Shown here: one piece after another, positions 18,237 to 27,582 of the stretch | Layout: each line of letters begins with the position of its first letter | How positions within the stretch are numbered: position 1 is the first letter of the stretch | NCBI RefSeq assembly: GCF_003330765.1 | Contig: NZ_CP024903.1 | Location: forward strand, 1 to 64,000 | DNA: 64,000 nucleotides | Source: Burkholderia pyrrocinia | GTDB taxonomy: Bacteria; Pseudomonadota; Gammaproteobacteria; Burkholderiales; Burkholderiaceae | Direction of reading: 5' to 3' | Program-made: the position numbers and the translations under genes | Notes under the pieces: generated by a model | What the model was told of the DNA's origin: nothing | What the model saw: only the letters and a program-made list of their open reading frames with translations | Databases searched by the model: none

Positions 18237-19318
18237 GCGGTCGCGAGATGGTAGGGCGTCGTCGACGGCATGTCGGCGCGCGACACCTGCCCGTCCGCCG
18301 TCTTGCACTCGAACCAGCCGCGCGGATGCAGGAAGCGCGTGGCGAAGCGCTCGATCTGCTGCGCGAGCGGCGCGGAGGCCGGTGTGCCGCCATGCGTCGC
18401 AAGCGCGCGCAGGTACTCGGTCTGCGCCCAGATCCGCTGCGTGCCGTCGATGCACGCGCCTTGCGCATCGAGCGCCGCGCAGACGCCGCCCGTCTGCGCA
18501 TCGACGCCGTATCGTTCCGCGAACGCGAACGCGCGCGACAGCGCGCCGGGGAGGCCGGTCTGCGCGAGCCGCGCGCCGGCCGCATCGACCAGGTAGAACC
18601 ATTCGAATTGATGGCCGGGCTCGAAACGGTTGTCGGCCGCCCCGAGCGGCAGCTCGGCCACGCAGCCGGTCGCCGCATCGACGAACGTGCGCTCGACGGC
18701 CTGCGCGGTGCGCGCGAGCGCATCGTCGAACGCCGCGTCGCCGAATGCGTCGGCCGCTGCGAGCCACGCTTCGGTCAGGTGCATCAGCGGATTCTGCAAC
18801 GTGCCGCTGCCGGATGACGAGAAATCGGCGTGGCGCGCGGCATCGAGCAGCGCGTCGCCGTGGCGCGGCGCGAAACGGTCCTGGATCAGCGCGGCGGTCT
18901 CCTCGGCCACCGTGCGCGCGGCGGCGTCGCCCGACGCCGCATGCCACGCGGCGCACGCGAACACGATGAACGCGTGCGTATAGAGATCCTTGGTCGTATC
19001 GAGCGGCGCGCCCTGCGCGTCGACGCTGTAGATCCAGCCGCCGTGGCGCGCGTCGCGGAAGCGGCTGCACAGCGCGTCGAACAGCGTGGCTGCGTGCGCC
19101 GCGTCGCCGGCCTGCGCGAACACGAACAGTTGCCGTGCGCACGCCATTGCGCGATAACGGGTAGCGGGCAGCGGCGCGTGGCTGGCCGGATCGACGGCCT
19201 CGAACGGCAGCTGCAAGGTATGGTCGAACCCTGAACCTTGCCAGATCGGCAAGACGACGTGCGCGAAGTGGTGGCGCAGCTGGGCGGCCTGGGCGGAAGC
19301 GGAGTCGGAAACGGACAT
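18209..19318 (-). CDS. N-acylglucosamine 2-epimerase / mannose isomerase family protein
   Basis: A 369-residue alpha/alpha-barrel protein of the AGE superfamily. Recognisable segments are the [19 protein letters not shown] region, [25 protein letters not shown] (with the conserved K-D-x-Y-x-H), [11 protein letters not shown] and [11 protein letters not shown], which place the active-site histidines. Members epimerise N-acylglucosamine or interconvert aldoses and ketoses such as mannose and fructose; which applies here cannot be seen. The gene stands alone, with MgtC divergent upstream. Confidence 0.88.
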   Translation of the reverse strand: MSVSDSASAQAAQLRHHFAHVVLPIWQGSGFDHTLQLPFEAVDPASHAPLPATRYRAMACARQLFVFAQAGDAAHAATLFDALCSRFRDARHGGWIYSVDAQGAPLDTTKDLYTHAFIVFACAAWHAASGDAAARTVAEETAALIQDRFAPRHGDALLDAARHADFSSSGSGTLQNPLMHLTEAWLAAADAFGDAAFDDALARTAQAVERTFVDAATGCVAELPLGAADNRFEPGHQFEWFYLVDAAGARLAQTGLPGALSRAFAFAERYGVDAQTGGVCAALDAQGACIDGTQRIWAQTEYLRALATHGGTPASAPLAQQIERFATRFLHPRGWFECKTADGQVSRADMPSTTPYHLATAYAALPAGA

Positions 19319-19429
19319 GACGGGGTTGAGCGCTTGGATCGAATCGTGTCGGCGCGGCCCGGATCGGCGCGGCCGGGGCCAAGGATAAAACATTCCGCGC
19401 GGCCGGCACCAAAAAAGGAGATAAATCGG

Positions 19430-20128
19430 ATGCTCAGCAACCTGGAACTCGTGATGCGACTCGTTCTCGCGGCGGCGCTCGGCAGCGTCATCGGCTTCGA
19501 GCGCGAGCGCCTGTCGTGGGCGGCCGGCCTGCGCACGCACATGCTCGTGTGCGTCGGCTCGACGCTGATCATGATCGTGTCGGCGTTCGGTTTTGCCGAC
19601 GTGCTCGGCAGCAGCGACCACATCGTGCTCGATCCGTCGCGGATCGCCGCGCAGGTCGTGTCGGGCATCGGCTTCCTCGGCGCGGGCTCGATCCTGCTGC
19701 GCGGCGAGATCGTGCGCGGGCTGACGACCGCCGCGAGCCTGTGGTCGGTCGCCGCGATCGGCCTCGCGGTGGGCGGCGGGCTCTATGTCGCGGCGATTTC
19801 GGCGACGATCATCATCCTGATCATCCTGGCCGGCATCAAGCCGCTCGAGCGACGCTACTTCACGGTGCGCCAGCGGCGCCAGCTCGCGCTGACGGTCGTG
19901 AGCGGCGCGCTGACGTTCGATTCGCTGCACGCGTCGCTCGGCGCGGACAGTGCGCGCGTGAAGCAGTTCATCGTGCAGCGCGCCGACGACACGGGCGAGC
20001 ACGACGAGGTGCGCATCGCGCTCGCGCGGGTGTCGGAGCTCGAATACCAGGCGATCTGCGACAAGCTGCGGGGGCTGCAGGGCGTCACGCGTTTCGAAGA
20101 GGGGAACGGGCTGTCGGGCGACGAATAG
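19430..20128 (+). CDS. MgtC/SapB family membrane protein
   Basis: A 232-residue inner-membrane protein. Four to five hydrophobic segments occupy residues about 5-140, with the MgtC signatures LGSVIGFERE, GLRTHMLVCVGS and SGIGFLGAGSI...RGLTTAASLW. The soluble C-terminal part (about 150-232) is the ACT-like domain found in longer MgtC proteins. MgtC proteins act in low-magnesium adaptation and intramacrophage survival, by modulating other membrane proteins. AAAGGAG at 19414-19420 supports the start. No magnesium riboswitch leader is recognisable in the 111-bp gap upstream. Confidence 0.93.
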   Translation: MLSNLELVMRLVLAAALGSVIGFERERLSWAAGLRTHMLVCVGSTLIMIVSAFGFADVLGSSDHIVLDPSRIAAQVVSGIGFLGAGSILLRGEIVRGLTTAASLWSVAAIGLAVGGGLYVAAISATIIILIILAGIKPLERRYFTVRQRRQLALTVVSGALTFDSLHASLGADSARVKQFIVQRADDTGEHDEVRIALARVSELEYQAICDKLRGLQGVTRFEEGNGLSGDE

Positions 20129-20220
20129 GCTGAATCGGTTGCGGGGCATGCGACAATGACCGGCCACCGATTCCGTTCGACATCCGGTTCCGCGCTCGCG
20201 GGCCCCGCCATCCGATTTCC

Positions 20221-21654
20221 ATGACCGAATCCGTTTCCACGCCTCGCTCCCGTTCCCGTTCCAATCGTTCGTCGGCCCGTTCCCGCCAGCGCTCGGCCGC
20301 TGCCGCGGGAAGCACGTCCGCGAGGGCGGCGGCGCGGCCCGGCAGCGCGCCGGCCGGCGATGCGCCGCGGGACGAACGGACGCTCGACCTGTTCGGCGAT
20401 CCGGTGCTCGAGCCGGGTGAGCGCATGCCGGCCGTGGTGCGCGACGCAGCGGTGACGGAAGCCGACGCGGCGGCTGATGTCGCGGACGATGCGGCCGCCG
20501 CGCGACAGGCCTCGCTGGACGGGTTCAGCGCGCCGGCGGGCGCGAATGCGGTGGGGCATGCGGAAGCGGAAGGCGCGGTGACGGCGGATGTCGCGGTGGC
20601 GGCCGACGGCGTTTCGGTGCCTGAAGGCGGTGCTGCCGCGAACGACGCCGTCGTGCTTGCGGCCGATGGCGTTGCAATGAAGCCAGCCGATTTGCCTGCG
20701 GCCGATGGCGCTGCGGCGAAGACAGCCGAATTGCAAGCGGCTGATGGCGCTACTGCGAACGCGGCCGAACTGCAAGCGGTCGATGGCGTTGCGGCGAATG
20801 TGGCCGAACTGCAAGCGGCCGATGGCGTTGCGGCGAATGCGGCCGAACCGCAAGCGGCCGATGGTGTTGCAGCGAAGGTGGCCGATCGGCAAGCGGCCGA
20901 TGGCGAAGCCGCGAAGCCTGTTGTCGAATCCGCAGCCGTCAAATCTCGCGACGGGCGATCTTCCGGCGACGCCGTGAAGGAGCGCCGCTCGTCGTCGGGC
21001 GGTAAACGCCGGGCGGCTGCCGGCGCAAGCGAAGCGACGGCGGTGCTATCCGCGCCGGTTGCGACGAGCATCGATACGGCGCTGCAAGTGACCGGAGTGA
21101 ACGCGGCGCAGGACGTCGCTCTGACGACCGAGCCAACGACCGAGCCGGCGATCGCCACGAATACCGCGAATACGACCCCTGACGTTGCCCCGCAGGCCGA
21201 CGCCCCGCCGTCGCCCGTGGCTTCCGTTGCGTCCTTCGTGACCAAGCCGTCGGCGGAACGCGCGCAACCGGCCGCGCCGGCCTTCGATCCGGACACGCAC
21301 CTGCGCCCGCTGACCGACCGGCTCGCCGCGCTGCAGGCCGACGTGGACGGTCTGGCGCGCACGGCCGATCGCGAGATGCGCCGCGTCAACCGCCTGCTGC
21401 TGGCGCTGGCTGTCGTCGTGCTGGCGGGGCTCGTCGCGCTGATGCTGCAAACGCGGCAGATCGCGCACCTGAAGCAGGACGCGGCCACCAAGCAGCAGCG
21501 GATCGATCGCCTCGCGGCCGATCTGTCGACGCAGCAGGCGACGCTGATGACGCTCGAGGAGCACCACGAAGCGCTCCTGTCGCAAGTCGACCGGCTTCAG
21601 CGCAATGCGAACCGCGAGGCGGCCGTCGCCAAGCGCGCCCGCCGCACGCGCTGA
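20221..21654 (+). CDS. Alanine-rich repeat protein with C-terminal membrane segment and coiled coil
   Basis: A 477-residue protein I do not recognise. Residues 1-60 are basic and rich in S and R; about 60-350 are low-complexity and alanine-rich with many acidic residues; residues about 147-233 are seven copies of a 13-residue repeat (AADGVAANAAELQ-like). One hydrophobic helix, LLLALAVVVLAGLVALML, lies at about 393-412, flanked by heptad-rich coiled-coil stretches on both sides (LTDRLAALQADVDGLAR before; the last 60 residues after). This suggests a bitopic membrane protein with a long flexible domain and a coiled-coil end. Stop codons are absent over 1.4 kb and the codon bias is normal, so the gene looks real. 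Confidence 0.75.
   Translation: MTESVSTPRSRSRSNRSSARSRQRSAAAAGSTSARAAARPGSAPAGDAPRDERTLDLFGDPVLEPGERMPAVVRDAAVTEADAAADVADDAAAARQASLDGFSAPAGANAVGHAEAEGAVTADVAVAADGVSVPEGGAAANDAVVLAADGVAMKPADLPAADGAAAKTAELQAADGATANAAELQAVDGVAANVAELQAADGVAANAAEPQAADGVAAKVADRQAADGEAAKPVVESAAVKSRDGRSSGDAVKERRSSSGGKRRAAAGASEATAVLSAPVATSIDTALQVTGVNAAQDVALTTEPTTEPAIATNTANTTPDVAPQADAPPSPVASVASFVTKPSAERAQPAAPAFDPDTHLRPLTDRLAALQADVDGLARTADREMRRVNRLLLALAVVVLAGLVALMLQTRQIAHLKQDAATKQQRIDRLAADLSTQQATLMTLEEHHEALLSQVDRLQRNANREAAVAKRARRTR
20659..20919 (+). repeat. 39-bp in-frame coding repeats, six full copies plus a partial one
   Basis: Units begin at 20659, 20698, 20737, 20776, 20815, 20854 and 20893, each starting with a GCG-GCC-GAT-GGC-like run (one unit has GTC). 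They encode a 13-residue motif and keep the frame, so copy-number change alters protein length without breaking it. Confidence 0.88.
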
Positions 21655-21763
21655 TCGTTTCGACCCTATCCTGACGGCCATGCGGGGCAAGGATCGTCGT
21701 TCCGCGCCCGCAATCGGCTGTCGCGCGCGTGCGGCAAACTGATGCGATGCACTGGCAGAGTTC

Positions 21764-21805
21764 AGGGAAAACCCTTAGAATGGGGTCTGTCTAAGGGAAA
21801 ACCCT
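21764..21805. promoter_or_regulatory. Two AGGGAAAACCCT motifs upstream of a small gene
   Basis: AGGGAAAACCCT occurs at 21764-21775 and again at 21794-21805, 30 bp apart (about three helical turns). AGGG and CCCT are complementary, so each is a 4-bp dyad around AAAA. The second copy ends 24 bp before the small-protein ATG. The identical 12-mer recurs at 31670-31681 just upstream of another small-protein gene. Likely regulator-binding sites; the regulator is unknown. Confidence 0.7.
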
Positions 21806-21829
21806 AGAAATATCTGTCAGGAGTCTCAC

Positions 21830-21985
21830 ATGAGCTTCATCCTCGCCCTGCTGCAAAAGATCGACGACCTGTTCGTGTCGCCGCACCTCCCGCTCGACGC
21901 CGAATACTCGTACGCTGCGCGTCGTGCCGAAGCCGAGCGCGTGCGCCGTGCGCATCTCGTGCCGATCGTCCTGTACCGTCGCTGA
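21830..21985 (+). CDS. Small protein, 51 aa
   Basis: ATG at 21830 is preceded by AGGAG at 21819-21823 with good spacing. The product begins MSFILALLQKIDDLFVSPH and ends RRAHLVPIVLYRR: a short amphipathic or hydrophobic N-terminal helix, an acidic stretch, then a basic helix (AARRAEAERVRRAH). It resembles in size and layout the small DUF3563-type proteins common in Burkholderia, but I cannot confirm membership. The stop codon lies within the first unit of an 8-bp tandem repeat. The paired AGGGAAAACCCT motifs upstream suggest dedicated regulation. Confidence 0.72.
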   Translation: MSFILALLQKIDDLFVSPHLPLDAEYSYAARRAEAERVRRAHLVPIVLYRR

Positions 21986-22028
21986 TTCGCTGATTCGCTG
22001 ATTCGCTGATTCGCTGATTCGCTGATTC
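21981..22028. repeat. 8-bp tandem repeat, six copies
   Basis: GCTGATTC is repeated six times without interruption. The TGA in the first unit is the stop codon of the small gene, so changes in copy number would alter only the 3' untranslated region. Confidence 0.95.
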
Positions 22029-22136
22029 GGCGCGGCGCTCGCCGCACCTGCCCGCCCGCTTTCCGCCGCCGCATCGCGCGCCGGCGCGACCGTGCCGCTA
22101 CACTGGAAGTCTGATTCTGTTCACGGCGACCGGGCC

Positions 22137-22616
22137 ATGCTGCAGATGCGGCCGATGACGGCCGGCGAATTCCACGCGTACCGCACGCGAGCCATCGACG
22201 GCTACGCGCGCGATCTCGTTTCATCCGGACAAAATGCTGTCGAAGACGCGGCCGATCGTGCGCGCGCCTGTTTCGACACGCTGCTGCCGGACGGCTTGCT
22301 GACATCCGGCCAGACCCTCGTCGTGCTCATCGACGGCGCCAGCGGCGACGCGGTGGGCGACCTCTGGTACGCGGTCGTGCCCGAAGGGCCGAACCGCACG
22401 CTGTTCATCTACGACCTCGACATCGTCCCGTCCCGGCGCCGCCAGCGCTGGGCCACGCGCGCGCTCGAGGCGCTCGATGCCGAGGCGCGTCGGTACGGCG
22501 TCACCGAGATCGGGCTGTCGGTGTTCAATCACAACACGGCGGCCCGCGCGCTGTATCGCGCGTGCGGCTTCGCGCCCATCACGACGACCTTGATCAAGCC
22601 GGTTATCCCCGGCTGA
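22137..22616 (+). CDS. GNAT-family N-acetyltransferase
   Basis: A 159-residue acetyltransferase. The core strand and loop read LFIYDLDIVPSRRRQRWATRALEAL and the last strands LSVFNHNTAARALYRACGFAPITTTL, a standard GNAT motif-B ending with N-x-x-A-x-x-L-Y-x-x-x-G-F. In the acetyl-CoA loop the usual glycines of QxxGxG/A are partly replaced (RQRWAT). The substrate is unknown. ATG at 22137 is chosen over 22092 because it starts the family's N-terminal strand (MLQMRPMTAGEF). Confidence 0.88.
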   Translation: MLQMRPMTAGEFHAYRTRAIDGYARDLVSSGQNAVEDAADRARACFDTLLPDGLLTSGQTLVVLIDGASGDAVGDLWYAVVPEGPNRTLFIYDLDIVPSRRRQRWATRALEALDAEARRYGVTEIGLSVFNHNTAARALYRACGFAPITTTLIKPVIPG

Positions 22617-22706
22617 ATTCGCTTGCCGCCGCCGTGTCGTCACGCGCTGCCGATTCGATACGCCGCGAGCGACCAACACCGGCAATCCTCCCGAGCCTTC
22701 CTGTTC

Positions 22707-22818
22707 GCCGAGCGCCGAGCGCCGAGCGCCGAGCGCCGAACGCCGAACGCCGAACGCCGAACGCCGAACGCCGAACGCCGAACGCCGAACGCCGAACGCC
22801 GAACGCCGAACGCCGAAC
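22707..22818. repeat. 7-bp tandem repeat, sixteen copies
   Basis: Four copies of GCCGAGC are followed by twelve copies of GCCGAAC, 112 bp without interruption. The array lies between the convergent acetyltransferase and copA genes. Because 7 is not a multiple of three it opens every frame, which produces spurious repetitive open frames on both strands. Confidence 0.97.
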
Positions 22819-22854
22819 GGCCATTCGGCCGTCCGGCAATCGCTACCGGCCGCA

Positions 22855-25662
22855 TCAGCGTGCGCGGCCCTTCCATCTCCGCAGCAGCAGCGCGTTGGTC
22901 ACGACGCTGACGCTGGAAAACGCCATCGCCGCGCCCGCGATCACCGGGTTCAGCCAGCCGAGCGCCGCTAGCGGCACGCCGACCAGGTTGTAGACGAACG
23001 CCCAGAACAGGTTCTGCTGGATCTTGCGGTACGTGCGTCTGGAGATGTCGATCGCGTCGGCGACGAGCGCCGGATCGCCGCGCATCAGCGTGATGCCGGC
23101 CGTGTGCATCGCGACGTCCGTGCCAGTCGCCATCGCGATCCCGACATCGGCCGCGGCGAGCGCAGGCGCATCGTTGATCCCGTCGCCGACCATCGCGACG
23201 ATCCCGCCGTGCGTGCGCTTCAGTTCGGCGACGACGCGCGCCTTGTCGTCGGGCAGCACCTGCGCATGCACTTCGCCGATCCCGAGCGACGCCGCGACGG
23301 CCGCCGCGCTGCCACGGTTGTCGCCCGTCACGAGTGCGCTCACGACGCCGCGCGCCGACAGCGCCGCGATCGCATCGCGGGCGCCCGGCTTCACGGTGTC
23401 GCCGAACGCGATCAGCGCGAGCAACGCGCGCGGCGCATCGGCGCGCATCAGCCACGAGATCGTGTTGCCCGCGCGTTCGAGCTCCGCCGCGCGAGCGTCG
23501 AGCGCGGGCGGCACCGCGATGCCGAGCTCGTCGCGCCAGCGCGTGCTGCCGAGCGCGAGCAACTGCGTGCCGACGCGCGCTTCCACGCCGCGTCCGGCCA
23601 CCGCGCGCGCATCGGCCGCGACAGCCGGCGGCAACGTGTCGCCGCGCGCGGCAACGTCCGCGTCGTGCGCGGCGACCACGGCGCGCGCGAGCGGATGGTC
23701 GCTCTGACGCTGCACCGCCGCCGCGAGCGCGAGTGCTTCGTCGCGCGGCACGCCGACGGCGTCGAACGCCGTCACGGACGGCTTGCCTTCGGTCAGCGTG
23801 CCGGTCTTGTCGAACGCGATCACGGTCGTGCGCTGCGCGAGTTCGAGCGCCTGCGCGTCCTTGATCAGCACGCCGTGTCGTGCCGCGACGCCCGTGCCGG
23901 CCATGATCGCGGCGGGCGTCGCGAGGCCGAGCGCGCACGGGCACGCGATGACGAGCACTGCGACTGCGTTGAGGATCGCGGTTTCCGTGCCGGCGCCGGC
24001 GATCAGCCAGCCGACCAGCGTCAGCACCGCGATGCCGAGGATCGCCGGCACGAACACCTCGCTCACGCGGTCGACGAGCCGCTGGATCGGCGCCTTCTCG
24101 GCCTGCGCGGATTCGACGAGGCGGATGATGCGCGCGAGCGTCGTCTCCGCGCCGATTGCGGTGGTTTCGACGACGAGCGCGCCTTCGCCATTGATCGAGC
24201 CGGCCGTGACGGGATCGCCGTCGTCCTTCGGCACGGGCAGGCTCTCGCCGGTGATCAGCGATTCGTCGATGTGCGAGCGGCCCGACGCGATCCGGCCGTC
24301 GACCGGCACGCGCTCGCCGGGGCGGATGCTGACGCGGGTGCCGACGCGCACCTGCGACAGCGGCACGTCGCGTTCGACGCCGTGCTCGACGACGCGCGCG
24401 CGGTCGGGGCGCAGCGCGTTCAGCGCGCGGATCGCCTCGGTGGTCTGGTGCTTCGCGCGCGATTCGAGCCATTTGCCGAAGCGCACGAGCGTGACGATGA
24501 CGGCCGACGCCTCGAAATACAGGTGCCCGGGATGCGCGGGATCGCGCAGCAGCATCCACAGGCTCAGCCCGTACGCGGCCGAGGTGCCGAGCGCGACGAG
24601 CAGGTCCATGTTGCCGGCGCGCGCCTTCACCGCATGCCAGGCCGCGCGGTAGAAGCGCGCGCCGAAGCCGAACTGGACGATCGACGCGAGCACGAGCTGG
24701 AGCCAGCCGGGCAGCATCAGGTCGATGCCGAACGGCGCGACGAGCATCGGCGCGACGAGCGGCGCACTCAGCACCGCGGACCAGATCACGAGGTTGCGTT
24801 CGCGAACCGCTTCGCGGCGCTTGCGGGCATCGGGGTCCTGCGCCGGGCTGGCCGGTTGCGCGTCGGCGCTGGCGGCCGGCGCGGTGGCGAGCGACGCGCG
24901 GTAGCCGGCCGTCGTGACCGCCGCGATCAGCGTGGCGGCGTCGAGTGCGCCGGCGCCGTGCACCGACGCGCGCTCGGTCGCGAGATTGACCGCCGCACGC
25001 GCGACGCCCGGCACGGCGGCCAGCGCTTTTTCGACGCGCCCGGCGCAGGACGCGCAGGTCATGCCGCCGATGTCGAGTTCGATGCTGGCGGGCGTGGCAG
25101 GCATGGCAGCGACGGCGGCTGCATCCGGCATCGTCGGCGTCGCGCCATAGCCGGCCTGCTTCACGGCGTCCGCCAGTTGCGGCGCGGAAACGTCGGCCGA
25201 GGCGTCGATCGTGGCCCGTTCGGTCGCCAGGTTGACCGACGCGCGCGTGACGCCCGGCACCTTTGCGAGTGCCTTCTCGACGCGCGACACGCACGACGCG
25301 CAGGTCATCCCGTCGATATCGAGTTCGATCGTGGCGGCCGCCGCGGGCAGCGCCGCCGGCACGGGCGGCGTTTCGGCGCGCAGCGCGGGAGCCGCATGCG
25401 CGGTCGCGACGGCTGCGACCGGCGCTTCACGCACGGCCGCACGGTAGCCGGCTTCGCCGACCGCGTCGACGAGCTGGCCGGGCTCGACCGCTTCCTGCGC
25501 GGTCACCGTCGCCGCGTGCGCGTCGAGGTCGACCGTCGCATCGACGACGCCCGGCACGGCGGCCAGCGCGCGCTGCACGCGGCCGGTGCAGCCGCCGCAA
25601 TGCATGCCGTCGACGCTCAGTTCGATCGTTTGCAGCGCTGCGGAGGCAAGTGGTTCGGTCAT
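22855..25662 (-). CDS. copA: Copper-exporting P1B-type ATPase
   Basis: A 935-residue inner-membrane pump that exports Cu(I) from the cytoplasm. Three N-terminal heavy-metal-associated domains carry C22xxC25 (GMHCGGC), C121xxC124 and C203xxC206 (GMTCASC twice). The membrane copper site CPC lies in [13 protein letters not shown] near residue 574; the phosphorylation motif DKTGTLT is near 616 and GDGINDAP near the C-terminus. Three metal-binding domains is more than the usual one or two. GGGGA precedes the start at 25662. A MerR/CueR-type promoter lies directly upstream; the regulator gene is not in the window. Confidence 0.96.
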   Translation of the reverse strand: MTEPLASAALQTIELSVDGMHCGGCTGRVQRALAAVPGVVDATVDLDAHAATVTAQEAVEPGQLVDAVGEAGYRAAVREAPVAAVATAHAAPALRAETPPVPAALPAAAATIELDIDGMTCASCVSRVEKALAKVPGVTRASVNLATERATIDASADVSAPQLADAVKQAGYGATPTMPDAAAVAAMPATPASIELDIGGMTCASCAGRVEKALAAVPGVARAAVNLATERASVHGAGALDAATLIAAVTTAGYRASLATAPAASADAQPASPAQDPDARKRREAVRERNLVIWSAVLSAPLVAPMLVAPFGIDLMLPGWLQLVLASIVQFGFGARFYRAAWHAVKARAGNMDLLVALGTSAAYGLSLWMLLRDPAHPGHLYFEASAVIVTLVRFGKWLESRAKHQTTEAIRALNALRPDRARVVEHGVERDVPLSQVRVGTRVSIRPGERVPVDGRIASGRSHIDESLITGESLPVPKDDGDPVTAGSINGEGALVVETTAIGAETTLARIIRLVESAQAEKAPIQRLVDRVSEVFVPAILGIAVLTLVGWLIAGAGTETAILNAVAVLVIACPCALGLATPAAIMAGTGVAARHGVLIKDAQALELAQRTTVIAFDKTGTLTEGKPSVTAFDAVGVPRDEALALAAAVQRQSDHPLARAVVAAHDADVAARGDTLPPAVAADARAVAGRGVEARVGTQLLALGSTRWRDELGIAVPPALDARAAELERAGNTISWLMRADAPRALLALIAFGDTVKPGARDAIAALSARGVVSALVTGDNRGSAAAVAASLGIGEVHAQVLPDDKARVVAELKRTHGGIVAMVGDGINDAPALAAADVGIAMATGTDVAMHTAGITLMRGDPALVADAIDISRRTYRKIQQNLFWAFVYNLVGVPLAALGWLNPVIAGAAMAFSSVSVVTNALLLRRWKGRAR

Positions 25663-25704
25663 GTCGGATTCCCCAAAAGCGCGGTTCGTGCCGCGAATGA
25701 TCCC

Positions 25705-25735
25705 AGTATCAACATTGCCATGATGGGAAGGTCAA
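25705..25735 (-). promoter_or_regulatory. CueR/MerR-type promoter of copA
   Basis: Read on the minus strand, TTGACC (25735-25730) and GATACT (25710-25705) are separated by 19 bp, the overlong spacer of promoters activated by MerR-family metal sensors. The spacer carries the near-dyad CTTCCCATCATGGCAATG typical of CueR operators. The rest of the 335-bp gap up to the DUF1254 gene shows no gene or further site I can support. Confidence 0.88.
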
Positions 25736-25997
25736 GCGGCAGCGACGATACGACACACCGTCAGAATAGGGTGCCTGATCATCCTGAGCCGCCGCGACGC
25801 TGCCCGACGGCGGCGGAACTAGCGCTCGACCCGTTATTCGGCATATTGGGGGATGCCCTTAGGCGCTATGATACCGGCCTGACATCAGCGCCCACGGTCG
25901 CGAAACGGCCATCCGGGCAGGCTGGGGTGCCTTGCTTTCGCCGTGCGCGAGTCGAACAAGGTGTTAATTGAAAAGAACGATATTCGGCCAGTAATCG

Positions 25998-27434
25998 ATG
26001 ATTGAAAACCAACGAGAATCAGTTTCTCTGCGGCGCGCGTGCGCGTCGCTGGCCATTGCGGCGTTGCTTGCGGGGTGTGCGTCGCAACCGGACGCGATCC
26101 AGCGGAAAACCGGCTGGATGCGCGCGGAAGTCGCCGACTCCTATGTCTATGCGTATCCGCTCGTGCTGATGGATGTCGCGAAGGAAGCGGCGACGGGCGG
26201 CGACGGCGCGCAACCGGGGCAGGCGCCGCTCAACACGCTGCGCCACGCGCAGGCGCTGCCGCCGGTCGGCGCGGTCAATCCGCCGCTGCCGGGCGTCGAC
26301 ACGCTCGACTCCACCGGCTGGCTCGACGTCGCCGCCGAACCCGTGATCGTCACGCTGCCCGACACGCGCGGCCGCTACTGGGACGCGCGCGCGCTCGACA
26401 TGTGGACCAACGTGCTGTGGTCGTCGTCGAGCGTGGCGGCGCGTGCTGCCCGCGGTGGCGCACGATCGCAAACGATTGCCTTCGCCGCGAAGGACTGGCA
26501 GGGCGCGCTGCCGAAGGGCGCGCTGCGCGTCGACGTGCCGTCGGGCAATGCATGGCTCGAAGTGCGGCTGCAGACGAGCGGCGGGCGCGACCTCACGAAC
26601 GTGAAGAAACTGCAGCGCGCGATCCGCGTGGTGCCGCTGTCCGTTTATACGGGCGCCGCGCGCGGCGCGTCGGTCGCGGTCCATGCGGGCAGCGCGCCGT
26701 CCGAAGCGGTGGGCGGCGGCACGCCGGCCGAGCAGGTGGCCGCGCTCGACCCGAAGGCGTTCTTCGCGCGCTTCGCGCAGGCGCTGCAGGACAACCCGGC
26801 GCCGGCCGACGACGCACACGCGCAGCAGTTGCTCGGCGACATCGGCGTGTCGGCCGGCTCCCCGGTGCTGTGGACGGGCGATCGCCTTACGGCCGCGACG
26901 GCCGGCGTCGCCGAGGCGCGCGCGCGGCTCGCGGCGCCGCCGTCGAACCTGCTGAACGCGAACGGCTGGAGCTGGATCGGCGACACGGCCGGCAAGTACG
27001 GCCAGGACTACGCGCTGCGCGCGTACGCGGCCTACACGCAGTTCGGCGCAGCGACGCGCGACGACGAGACGCTCGCGGTCGTCCGCGTCGACAGCGACGG
27101 CCATTCGCTGAATGGCGCGAACCGCTACGTGCTGCATTTCGCGCCGGGCGCGTTGCCGCCGGCGCGCGCGTTCTGGACGCTCACGCCCTACACGACGAAC
27201 GGTGCGCTGCCCGACCTCGGGTCGGCGCGCCGCTCGCTCGGCGATCGCGACCGGCTGCGCCGCAACCACGACGGCTCGATCGACATCGTCGTGTCGGCAT
27301 CGCCGGGCGGCACGCATGCGGCCAATTGGCTGCCGGCGCCGCGCGCCGATTTCGCGCTCGCGTTGCGCCTGTACGCACCGAAGCCGCAGGCGAGCGACGG
27401 GTCGTGGATGCCGCCCGTCGTCATCCGGAAATGA
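25998..27434 (+). CDS. DUF1254/DUF1214 domain lipoprotein
   Basis: A 478-residue exported protein. The N-terminus (RRACASLAIAALLAGCASQ) is a lipoprotein signal with lipobox LAGC, cysteine about residue 27. The DUF1254 domain follows (SYVYAYPLVLMDVAKEA, YWDARALDMWTNVLWSS), and the C-terminal third is DUF1214 (ALPPARAFWTLTPYTTNGA...LRLYAPKPQASDGSWMPP). These two domains normally occur together in cell-envelope proteins of unknown function. No clear ribosome-binding site precedes ATG 25998. It stands alone between copA and the DUF748 gene. Confidence 0.88.
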   Translation: MIENQRESVSLRRACASLAIAALLAGCASQPDAIQRKTGWMRAEVADSYVYAYPLVLMDVAKEAATGGDGAQPGQAPLNTLRHAQALPPVGAVNPPLPGVDTLDSTGWLDVAAEPVIVTLPDTRGRYWDARALDMWTNVLWSSSSVAARAARGGARSQTIAFAAKDWQGALPKGALRVDVPSGNAWLEVRLQTSGGRDLTNVKKLQRAIRVVPLSVYTGAARGASVAVHAGSAPSEAVGGGTPAEQVAALDPKAFFARFAQALQDNPAPADDAHAQQLLGDIGVSAGSPVLWTGDRLTAATAGVAEARARLAAPPSNLLNANGWSWIGDTAGKYGQDYALRAYAAYTQFGAATRDDETLAVVRVDSDGHSLNGANRYVLHFAPGALPPARAFWTLTPYTTNGALPDLGSARRSLGDRDRLRRNHDGSIDIVVSASPGGTHAANWLPAPRADFALALRLYAPKPQASDGSWMPPVVIRK

Positions 27435-27582
27435 ACGGATGACCGGCGCTGTTGTCCGACCGACGGGCGCGGCGGCGCCCGAACCCCGTACCGTCACCTC
27501 CTGAGCCTATACTTTCGGGATAGCGTGCGCGGCCGCCCGGTTTTCCGGTGCGGCCCGGCATCCATTCCCGAGGCATTCAAGC

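Noticed and set aside
22640-22860. Repetitive protein read through the 7-bp repeat (on either strand)
   Set aside because: A 7-bp repeat opens all frames; no start signal and no non-repeat coding part other than copA.
23104-25971. A 955-codon plus-strand open frame opposite copA
   Set aside because: Antisense shadow of a high-GC gene with clear P-type ATPase motifs on the other strand.
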